Below, one piece after another: positions 51,401 through 60,985 of a stretch of 64,000 nucleotides of DNA. Position numbers and translations under genes: made by a program. Below the pieces are notes generated by a model, which made no database searches, was not told the DNA's origin, and saw only the letters and a program-made list of their open reading frames with translations. Origin of the DNA: Glossina fuscipes (Eukaryota > Arthropoda > Insecta > Diptera > Glossinidae); the NCBI RefSeq assembly GCF_014805625.2, contig NW_023998454.1, forward strand, positions 2,653,645-2,717,644, read 5' to 3'. Every line of letters starts with the position of its first letter. The stretch's first letter is position 1.

Positions 51401-54400
51401 ATGCAAAAATATTTTATAAAAAAAGTTTTTAAGGTTTTATTAACTGCTTTTGAAATTTTCGTAAATTATTTTAATTTTTTATGATTAATTTTTAAATTTC
51501 CAAGAAATTGTAAATGTTCGTGAAAACAAAGTTTGATTTGAATAAATGCTATTCCTCTCCTCCGTTAACATTACCGTTATGTTAAACTTTGAAAGTGCCG
51601 TTTTGTATGCATTGTAAATAGTTTTGTGAAAATTTACCTCTTCGCTTCTCTAGGACCATATATGTAAATGAGGATAAAATGTGTTGGAGTTGCTTTCATA
51701 TCCAGCAGTTCATTAATATGTTTATGTACGCTATGCGTACGTTCTATTATTATTATAAGTTAATCAAATATTTACCAAAAGTGTGTTATTTTCCTTCTTC
51801 GTCTGCTTGAGCGGAAATTCTCATTTATGGTGTAACTGCGCTAAATACACGTTATCGACGGTCTTGGGATACCCTGCATTCATTTTCTAACACCTAAACA
51901 GGCACGCGCGATTGGGAAACTAAAAGAGTTATATGGATAGTTAAATGATTAAGATTGCCACAGATTGTGTTAAGGTAGCATTGCTGAAATTAATAGTTTC
52001 GTCTGTGGAAGCACTTAAACAAAGAAGCCGTGTCATGATGGCAATGAGTGACAAGATTCTAATTAGCCGGCTTCTGTAAGGTTAGTAAAAAAGAAGAAGT
52101 AAAGGCATGCTCTGCTTATAAACTTGCTCCGAAATTTCATAATTGGATTATTCGGTTTTGTCCGCCCCTTGTCGGCTTCGTTCGTAGCATATAGCATATA
52201 GCACATAGCAATTGTGATCTTTTATTGATCTTTACGGGCTAAGTGTCTTTGAGCTTCCTTATCCAAAATTTCTATAAAGGTTTTCTACAACGAAGTAATA
52301 CCCCGTCGCTGCATGGCCTACGAAGCGAACGTTATGATCATCCAGTGTAGGCGTTAGCTACTACTAGACCATCTATCGTCGATGATAGAATGTTTGTCTT
52401 GTCAGAAGTATCGGAGATTCCACTCGTGCCGAGTACATACTTCTTTCTGATGGAAATGGTGTATAATCGAAACAGGTCGCATGTGTTAGAGAGGGCATCA
52501 AGCTTAATAATGGGAATTAGTTGGGTTTAACTGAAATTTTTTTACTGAAACTACTTCGTAGTGCAACAAGCGCAAGAAAAATACGAAGGGAACACAGACA
52601 GAGCTAAAAAAAGCACATCATTCAATTAAGTGCATACGATTTATTCCTTATGCGTAAAGTATAAGTTCTTAAGGGGGCCCCGAGGCATTTGTAATGTAAA
52701 CAAGACTGGCTACCTTCATAAGTTGAAGAGCGTTGACAAAAATGCATATGTATGAACGATGTATGTGCCTGCAAGTGTGAACATGCGGATGTGTGCATTG
52801 ATCATCGTTCAGATTTTAATGTATGCATTACCTCTTCGTCTCATTTTATTTTCTTCTGCGTTGATATTCCATTTGGTCAATGAACTTTTAAATTTATGTG
52901 AGCGTTTATTAATACAGACATTTATTTGTGTTATATGCGATATGTAGGTACATCGGCATTCGAACACACAACCATTTTCAGTTGCAGTGTTAATGGTCTT
53001 TAATTCTGAGACCAAATTGTCAATTAATAACACTATGAATGAATGTAATTGAAGCTCTTTCGTCCGATAAATGTATTTGCAACCAAGTTTTCTAAAAAAA
53101 AACAAAGCGATAAATTGACATTTACTACCGTCATATTTCTTCTTCATCAGCCGAGCAACCTATTTAGTAAGCAAACAATAGTGAGTTTGACAGCAGAGAG
53201 ATCCTGGCTAGCAATACTCATTGTACTTCGCTTAGTGCACCAGCTATACGTTTGATAATTTTACTGAAAATAATTCATGAAACATGCTACATTACATACA
53301 GCTGCAGACAGACAATACCATATTTACATGTACAAGATAATTGATTAATTCTTCCGGGCTCGTTTTGTTACTAAAACTATCAAACACACCCAAATTAATG
53401 TTTTAACTAAAACATGCCATCCTTGAATAGGCGTAACCATTGTCTATATCCGGGCGATACGATCTGATTGACCGGGGTATTGATTGCTTCGGAGATGTTG
53501 CGAACTAGTTCGATTCTCATATTGTCCGTAAAAGTGTCTCTTTTACGTTCCAAGGAATGTATAAAGAATTCGTTGATTGCAAACTTGATATTTTCAAATG
53601 ATTTAAAAATTAGTACCATTAGTATGTATTAAGAAAGAAAAAACATGCTTTTTAGAATTCAACTTAATTCAATCATTCAATTATTGAATTACATTCAACG
53701 CCATTCTGACGTTTTAATGCATTTTTTATAGAACTATTTGTCGAAGGTCCTGACCTCATTTGATCTAAACCTTTGTCACTGCATCATTAATTCATGATTG
53801 GGAGACAGATAATAGTTGCTTGCGGCAACGTCTGGAGAACGCTGTGAATAGGTCAGCAGTTCGAACTTTAATCGAACTTAATTTTGCTTTGCATTTTGTG
53901 GTCTTTAGAATGCCAGCCGTTACTTTCAGCTTCACTCTTCGATTATCGAAAATAATTTTCCGGACTTTTTGATATTTCCTGCTGTAACTTGTTCTTTTGA
54001 ACGCGCACTGCATTAAACAGCGTGATTGTCCATGCGACCTCGTTTGACATGAGCAAACAATCAAGATATTTGCTGTTTTTGGGAGAGAACGGTTGCCATA
54101 ATACTTTTCAAGCTAATGTTGCGGCTGCTTGCTTTCAAAAAGCATTCTTTAATCGGGAAACAGTTCAATTTTCGTCTAAAAAAAAAGGCAATCATTTATT
54201 TAAATCAACTGCCGGAACACTGCCTATGTATGCAAGGATATTGTAAACAATTCGAATAAAAGAGAGGGAGAGAGAGAGCGTGAGAAGCGTAAAAATTGTA
54301 GGACGTGTTTTAACGGCTGTTTTCGGAAAATGTTTTTCGAAAAAAATATATTTAAAATTTTGAGATGTCTTATCTCTTTCCATTAGAATAAACGTTTTTT

Positions 54401-57400
54401 TCATTTTTCACCATTAGCTGACAATCCGAGAGATCATAAAAACCCCAAGGCTCTCTTTCCTCGAAGATTTTTTGTTGAAACCCTAGAAGGCGCTCTTTAC
54501 TTCCCATCTATCAATGACGGACGCGATGGTGCAACATTTTACATATTCCGAAATGCAAAAAAATGTATAATTCTATGCCAGAACTTATAGTTAGTATTAA
54601 AAACTTCATTGTAGACCTATAATTTCTTGGCATTGACATATTTTGAATTGCTCGAAATCTCATATCATCTGTTCAACGGAGCTACACTTAACATGTTTTT
54701 GTTGGAAATATTTTCATGTATAAAGTTGCTAAAGACAAGCCACAAAGATGCAAAGACAGTTTCCGCTTTGCAACCATACGTCTCTCGGAGCCCAAAAGCT
54801 TTGGTTTCCCGGGAAGCGATTCACAAAGCCATAATAGTAGCTACACCTAATTTCTAGCTGGAAACCTTTGTGGTTAGAACTGAGGCGGTATTCGATCACC
54901 TTCTCACCTTCTCAAACTTCTTAATTTTCTTTCTTGATTAATGAAAGCATCTGTGGCAAATGCTTTCCCTTAAGTTAGTCTTACAGGACAGTCCAAGAAT
55001 TTCACCTCTCGGGTCGTAATACTAATGCCCCCAAACTGCTTCCATTATTCATTGCCTTTTGATCTAAAAACCATTCAAAAAATATTGACGCATTTGGAGA
55101 CTGCTTTAAGCACTCAAATTTGTTCAAAGTAATTGTACCGGCCCACAACAACATTTGAGGAAAAGCACTGAAAAGCAGATTTAAATCTGTTAGAGAAGCT
55201 CCAAGTTAACAGGTCGGACATTAGTTTGCAAGTTTCTAACAGCAAGGCTTGTTAAACTCAGGCCGTCTTTTCGGAACGCTTGAAGAAAATGTATTAATAT
55301 TCAAAGCATCGATTTAAGCAAAACGAAAAGTTTATTACGAGATATTCATAGAAGTGTCACGTGTCAAGTGTTATCAACGACGTCCTATTTAGGACAAAGA
55401 GATGGTAATTAATTCAAGCTCCGAATGTATCTGCAATTCCGCGTAACCGATTCTCAATTGACGCGTACGTTTTTCATTTATTAAATGCGTACCAGAGGAA
55501 TAAAAGCTTATTAAAATGAATTCTAAAAATAATCGAAAAACAAATATATATTTATATATATTTAAGTGATATATATGTATTTGCCCTATAACGCCGTCTG
55601 CCTCTTCTCCAGCTTTGGCAATTGATGGAGGGATTGCGCTGTCCGTGGCTCTGTAGGCGCAATAAAAATCAAATAAGCGTATTCGTGAGTTTATGAGGAA
55701 GTCGTATGAGTGAACACAAAGAAGTAGAAAAGCAACACACACGCTCAACTCCAAAAATAGATGTAAATGTATATTGACTAGTTTGTTGTTTGTTGTGTTG
55801 TTTTTGCTCTATGACTTGAATTCAATTCAATTCAAATATGTTCTGGTGCAATGTCTAATGTGGGATTTTTCTATCTATGAAAGAGATATATAAACATACA
55901 CTTACATACACGAGCACAAAGGCGTGCATATGCATATGCATAAGTAAGAAAATCTCTATATGTGTGTTCCACATTAGTTGATATTAGAATTATGTATTTT
56001 TAAGTCAGTGGCTGGTTACTGCTGTTATTATGATTACGGGCACATGCACGCAACGTGCATAGGGTAGCTGGTAAAACGGCAAAACTAGCAGACATGGGAA
56101 ATTTATAATGAAAACAACAAATCAAAAAACCAGTTGTTTTTGTAATTCTTGTAACATGTACACTTATTTGTTCTTATTTGTCGTTTTTTTTTTCTTTCTT
56201 TTTTGCTTCTAGTGTCACAATGCAAATGAGTTACAACAAGAGCAGCATGCGCAAGAGGGCAGCGTTAATAAATACGCAGCTGCTAACGACGGCAACGTAA
56301 ACGATCGTGTGTGGCTAGTACATCGTGGCGGTTTTTGCGCTGCTCTACGCTTGCCGCAAACCAAAGCCCACTTGGAAAACCATAAGGTGGTCATTCAACT
56401 GTTGCATAATAGCGAAGAAATGACCGTAGATGAGGACGATGTGGAAAAAATGAATTCGCCCTCGCTGGATTTGATTGAAGATATTTGTGAACTAAAGCAT
56501 TTAAACGAGGCGTCGTTGCTGCATTGTTTGCGCCAACGTTATGCTAGCAATTTGATATACACCAAAGCTGGACCCATATTACTTGTAGTCAATCCAATGG
56601 CTCCTTTATCGTTATACTCTGAAAAGGTGACAAACAGCTTAAAAACATTCGGTTGTTGTCTTTTGCTCAAAATGCTTTTCAGGTTGTTTCCATGTTTCGT
56701 GGTTGTAAGACGGAGGACATGCCTCCGCATATTTATTCGCTTGCCCAAACCGCCTACAGGACAATGTTAGAAACGAGACGAGATCAAAGTCTTGTATTTA
56801 TGGGACGTTCCGGTTCTGGCAAAACAACCAGCTTCAAACATGCACTCTATTACTTGGCGTTGGCAGCTGGTAAGTTGTCATCGACATACTGTTCATAATA
56901 ATTGTGCATAAAAGATGGTGCTGAGAGTGTTGAGAACATCACATGACATGACAAAGATCTATTGCGACGAACAGAAGAAAATAGAATTCAAATTTACATT
57001 TGCAGAAATGTGTTAGGTGTATTAACTATCAACTCTCTTTACCTTTTTAATAAAATTCAAAAATATTTAAAACGTACTTGCTATAATAATCACTTTCTGG
57101 ACTGGTCTTGCTGGAGATCGGCACACGTATGCGATTTTTTATCGTTTTCAAGACTAAAATTTCTTGCTACAAAATCTCGCAGACCGCATTCCAACTGTGT
57201 CATCGCTTATTGCGTTTTTACTCCAAATCAATTTAATCATTTACGCAGTTTAGCTATATTGTAATTGACATCCATCTCTTTACTCTTTGATATAGACTAA
57301 ACGAAAGCTTACAAATAAGTGAAGCTTATATCGTGCAAACGTCAATATCTAATTTACTTTTACCCAAAATTTCCGGAAAATTGAACTAGATAGATATGCT

Positions 57401-59491
57401 TTATGAAGCAACATTTTCTAGCCGAGGGAATTTATTAATGCACCTAATAGTATTACTTCTTAGTCTTTGTGATGACAAAAAAGCGTTTTTTCTTTTATTT
57501 TTTAATTCTTAATTTTAAGTTGCTATTATAATAATTTTTTAAATGCGGAGAAAGTCAACTCAGTTAATGCAATTCTGGAAGCTTTTGGTAACACTAAGAC
57601 CTGTCTAAATTCGAATGCGACACGTTTAACCCAATTGTTAAGCTTGGATTTTGATCAAACTGGACAAATAGCTTCTGCATCGATTCAAGTATTCTGTACA
57701 ATGTATGTTTTCGAAGAAATTATTACATTTTTATTATTCAGGTACTTTTGCCAGAACGACAACGTGCTGGACGACGTTTGCCTAATGAGCGTAGTTTTCA
57801 CATAATGACACGTCTATTGGCTGGCGCTTGTGGTTCTTTACAGAAAGAATTGCATTTAGAAAGTATACCATCAGAAGACAATCACCCGTTTGTTTCATTA
57901 CCACAGAAACTCGAAGATCGGCAACGATCGGCCGCTGAATTTGTGCGTACTGTTCAGGCGTTCGAAACGTTAAACATAAATCCCAGAGCTGTACGTGGAA
58001 TATGGAGTATATTGGCTTCCATTTACCACTTGGGCTTGGCTGGAGTCACAATAGTTGGTTCGGGCCCTACTGCGCGTACTCAATTTGCGAATCCGTCAGC
58101 AGCCAGAAGGGCGGCCGCCTTGCTTGGCGTTTCATTAGAGGATTTATCGGGGGCAGCTTTTAATGTAAACGCATCAGGCAGTTCAAGTCCCTCAAAGACT
58201 TTAAGCGATATTCCCGATTTGGCCTGGGAGTGTTTGGAAGCTTTAGTTATTGGCTTATATTCAGAAGCTTTGGCTGCCGCAATAGCTCTAATTAATAAAG
58301 CTATTTGCACATCTGCCCATACAATAGCTTCCATCATTCTAATAGATACACCAGGTTTTCAAAATCCTGCCAGTTGTGGTTCACAAACCGGTGCCACTCT
58401 GTCCGATTTGAAACACAATTATTTACAAGAAAGATTGCAGCTTCTGTTCCATCACAACACATTAGTAGCGCCTAGAGATCGTTACGCTCAAGAACTGGTA
58501 GAAATCGAAACCGAGGGTATGTCTGATACAAATCCTGGGCCTTTGGTATCACTCATAGACAAGGCACCGCAAAACCATGTAGTCCGCTCTTCTCAGAGGG
58601 ATTTGCGGGAACAAGATCGTCGTGGGTTGCTGTGGCTACTCGATGAGGAATCTATATATCCCAATTCTAACGATGACACATTCCTTGAACGTCTTTTTTC
58701 TCACTACGGGGATCGAGAACACCAGACGTTGTTGCGAAAATGCAACGGATCAAAGCAATTTGTGTTACAGCATTTGCAAGGCACAAATCCAGTTTTATAT
58801 ATGGTTAATGGATGGGTCCGTAATAGTCGTGAACATCCAGCCATACGCAATGCGGGTTCGTTATTGCAAGACAGCTCTCGAGATGAAATTAGTCGCCTTT
58901 ATATTGGTTCTCTAACTCGTAGCAGTGGTGGGATAGTTTTTTGTGGCTCTTTTGCTGGCCTAGAAGGTACACATTCTCTGCGGCGTGTTTCCAGTATACG
59001 TCGATCTTTTACCTCAGCTGGTGTAAAAAGAAATTCCATCATGCTGCAAGTAAAATTCACTGTCGATGGGATCATTGACACTTTGAGACGCACCGGCACG
59101 CATTTCGTGCACTGTTATTTGCTGCAACATAATGCTGGTCAGCAGCCTGCATTTTCGGCTAGTGGTTCGCCTAACACATCGGTTCTACAAACTTCCAGTG
59201 AGGAATTAGTTAATATCCCGCTTCTTAGAAGTCAGGTCTGTCCAATAGGTGCATAAAAATAAGGATTTCCTAATATATTTTTTTTGTATTTCTAATTAAT
59301 AGTTACGTGGTTCTCAAGTGTTAGAGGCAGCACGTTTGCATCGTTTTGGTTATCCTGAATCTGTGCCCTTGAATGAATTTGAACGACGGTTCGGTCTGCT
59401 GGCTGGTGAATCTTATAAAGATGTTACCGTGGAACAAATTTTATCTGTCAACGAGTTGGATCCGGCTACTTACCGTATTGGACCGAGTCAA
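40879..59491 (+). CDS. Mhcl: Unconventional myosin XVIII heavy chain, 5' part (Mhcl type), runs beyond the window
   Basis: Class XVIII myosins are actin-associated scaffold motors with little or no ATPase. Exons found: 40879-41058, 41125-41388, 41448-42236, 42298-42432, 56213-56626, 56683-56869, about 57520 (or 57555)-57688, 57742-59235 and 59303-59491. Almost all introns are phase 0. Domains in order: MFNFMKK and a Lys/Glu-rich stretch (KE motif, residues 1-45), a Ser-rich linker with PPKPPKRG, a PDZ domain (about 325-416; [22 protein letters not shown]), then the motor from VWLVHRGGF. The P-loop is GRSGSGKT (about 635). Switch-1 is NSNATRL instead of NxNSSRF, and switch-2 is IDTPGFQNP; both are class XVIII features. 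The last visible residues are YRIGPSQ. The IQ and coiled-coil exons are missing and must lie past 64000. The junction before [14 protein letters not shown] is off by one base (see findings). Confidence 0.9.
44070..44131 (+). repeat. Dispersed repeat family B, copy 2
   Basis: Carries, in order, CTTCCGGGTGT, CCGCACAA, AATATACC, ATAAGTGGTAT and GGTATAAAAATA. It aligns to the reverse complement of 63423-63495 along its whole length and to 16380-16435. Confidence 0.55.
44542..44655 (+). CDS. Candidate alternative first exon or smORF in myosin XVIII (37 codons)
   Basis: An ATG in excellent context (ATTAAAATG) opens [20 protein letters not shown] then [17 protein letters not shown] before TGA. The Ser/Thr/Arg-rich sequence resembles the linker regions of the myosin N-terminus. 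A GTAGAT at 44626 would act as a phase-0 donor after 28 codons, matching the phase-0 exon at 56213. An in-frame TGA shortly upstream means it could only be a first exon. I cannot tell an alternative exon from a free-standing smORF or chance. Confidence 0.3.
   Translation: MRRSFVNRTPSSAKIPSTTHLPQGYSRSVDSDRSVIY
48416..48478 (+). repeat. (TA)n microsatellite with TTGG interruptions
   Basis: Three TA tracts are separated by TTGG, giving higher-order units of the form TTGGTATATATAT, inside the myosin intron and about 460 bases upstream of the alternative first exon. Confidence 0.85.
48942..49832 (+). CDS. Mhcl: Alternative first coding exon of myosin XVIII, 297 codons
   Basis: A 297-codon block begins [20 protein letters not shown] and ends ETIRKK in phase 0 at a GTTTGA donor, which joins the phase-0 acceptor at 56213 (CHNANELQQ) ahead of the motor. 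It is Ser/Thr/Arg/Lys-rich with many basic phospho-type motifs ([22 protein letters not shown]), and looks disordered. The only AG upstream (48933-48934, after an A-run) has no pyrimidine tract and the wrong phase for the PDZ exon, so I infer a separate promoter and a PDZ-less isoform starting at 48942. Short isoforms lacking the KE/PDZ region are known for vertebrate MYO18A. Coding nature is well supported by length and composition; its place in the transcript is inferred. Confidence 0.7.
52309..52378 (-). repeat. tRNA-like sequence, probable SINE head
   Basis: On the minus strand a box A-like TGGTCTAGTAGTAG (52371-52358) is followed, at tRNA spacing of about 50 bases overall, by a box B-like GTTCGCTTC (52330-52322) inside a T-arm with four of five pairs. 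The anticodon arm does not fold and the acceptor ends do not pair well, so it is not a working tRNA. A tRNA-derived SINE or tRNA pseudogene fits best. Confidence 0.4.
53407..53619 (-). CDS. Unrecognised small ORF, possibly a terminal exon
   Basis: Reads from ATG at 53619: [39 protein letters not shown] and [20 protein letters not shown], ending MF before TAG. The composition is amphipathic and non-repetitive, better than the usual chance ORF here. CTAAT branch-like sequences and a possible AG acceptor (ATATCAAG) lie near the start, so it could be the last exon of a longer gene nested antisense in the myosin intron. I recognise no family. Confidence 0.35.
   Translation of the reverse strand: MVLIFKSFENIKFAINEFFIHSLERKRDTFTDNMRIELVRNISEAINTPVNQIVSPGYRQWLRLFKDGMF
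53660..54010 (-). mobile_element. Mariner-like transposase relic
   Basis: The minus strand reads [17 protein letters not shown] and TAGILKTTK, matching the second helix-turn-helix of a mariner group whose consensus reads IILDNRRVKLSEIA. About 100 bases further, in another frame, come [14 protein letters not shown] (the YSPDLAPSDYHLF block near the third catalytic Asp) and RFRSNEV. The catalytic middle is deleted and stops interrupt it. This is a third mariner copy, different from those at 21 and 31 kb. Confidence 0.6.
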
Positions 59492-59640
59492 GTAAGTGTG
59501 TTTATGTCAAATTCTTTCATGAAATACAATTTCTAAGCTTGACTTGTTAAGTTTTCTTGTAATATTTTAAACATGCCCTACACATGTTTTTACATATAAA
59601 ATTAATTATAAAAGTTTGTCTTAAAAGAAACTTATTTACA

Positions 59641-60985
59641 TTAACCCCTATAAAATCCCCTAAATAAGTTGGTAGTAGGAAAAGCACTTTCCAAGAAGCT
59701 AGGTTCCTTGACTTTGCGCATTCTTACCACGTTGCCAATGCCGAAGGGGGGATTTGCTTTCGTTGACAAATAATAAGCGCCGACCTTGGGCACAACCGGT
59801 TCACCACCCATAAAAGCGTCTGCTGGACATTCATAACTACCGGTTAAACAAGTGCAATTGTAGCCACGCATACATGCAGAACTTGATAATTTCATAGCAC
59901 CAAATATTTTCGGGTTTCGCACAGATTCTGCCATGTAGTATAAGGCTGCAAAGTGATCGCAAGCGAAATCAAATTCAGCTGCAGTCGCATTTGGACATTG
60001 TGGCTGTCCTTGACCCCAATTTGGAAAGAATGCAGCATGACTGAGTTCAAAGCTTGGATTTCCCATGTGGCTTGTGTCGGTATGTATGGATTCTACATAA
60101 AGGGCATCATCAGGAGCCAAGCGATAGTCGGCTGATAAGCCCAGTTGTGCCAAGCCAGCTGGATCAAGAGCAATAATTGCGCCAAGCTGTTGAGGTTTGA
60201 GCAATTTGCCAGCCAAACCAGCTATGTGACTGCCAGCGCTGTGGCCAATTAAATATACGCTGCTAAGTTCGATATTCTTTTCACGTTGCAAGAAACGTAT
60301 AAATTTCACAAAATGCGCAGCTATTTCGGACAATTGCTGTGAAATGCGTGGATAACTGATGTCATGTGAAATGACACTCCAGTCAACGATTATTACATTG
60401 AAATTTCCCTGTGACAAATAAGCATCTTTTAAAGCTGCATTTGAACAGGAGGTACTCTTACCAGCCCAACCATGTATAGCAATTCTGGAAAGTAGCACTT
60501 CAAATAATCGGTATTAAAAATTGACGGGAATATCATTAACACACCTAATCGGCCAAGCGGGATTAAAATGCGATTTTTTTAAAGCCCTTACGTCTCCTGT
60601 ACGTAAAATTTGACCTTCATAGGGATTTAAAGAAGTGTAAAGATCGTAGTGTATATGTTGGCTTCCTAAAATGCGAAACCGAGGATTTAATAATGCCATA
60701 ACTTCGTTGCGTAGAACATCGTGAACGACACTGAATACAGAACCTTCGCAATCCGTTTTTTGATAAGACAGATGTGCACACCAACACTCTAAAAGAAAAG
60801 AAGCTCTATGTTTTTAAATGACGTATTAATTAAATATTGTATAGCTGTTTGGATGACCCATTTTTGAAATCTTAATATCCCGTTATTATCCAGTGAAATA
60901 ATCAGGATCAAAAGAAGAAAAAAAGAAAGAACTAACCGCTTAAACACCTTCCGATTAATAAAACACAAAACATAAATACGTTCAT
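59641..60985 (-). CDS. Secreted neutral lipase of the pancreatic-lipase/phospholipase A1-like family
   Basis: An insect extracellular lipase of the alpha/beta-hydrolase fold. The exons are 60985-60937, 60788-60545 and 60484-59641, giving 378 residues with consistent phases. Exon 1 encodes a signal peptide (MNVFMFCVLLIGRCLS). The oxyanion-loop region is RIAIHGWAGKS. The nucleophile is Ser180 in GHSAG, followed by Asp205 in ALDPAG and His275 in CDHFAA, completing the triad. Several Cys pairs (SSSACMRGYNCTC, SYECPADAFMGG) fit a secreted protein. Alternative splice choices at exon 1 were tested on phase; the GTTAGT donor at 60936 is the one that fits. The gene lies directly after the last visible myosin XVIII exon on the opposite strand and, since that exon needs downstream partners, is almost certainly nested in a myosin intron. 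Confidence 0.9.

Larger units (their letters stand above)
49833..56212 (+). other. Myosin XVIII intron ahead of the motor exons
   Basis: This 6.4-kb intron ends in a long pyrimidine tract and TTCTAG. It carries a tRNA-like SINE candidate (52.3 kb), a mariner relic (53.65-54.06 kb), a small minus-strand ORF (53.4-53.6 kb) and a short GA-rich tract near 54263-54280. I see nothing else supported. Confidence 0.5.

Noticed and set aside
55389..55754. 121-codon minus-strand ORF with a hydrophobic N-terminus resembling a signal peptide
   Set aside because: It has no ATG at its start, runs through TA-rich simple sequence, and shows no family motif or splice structure.
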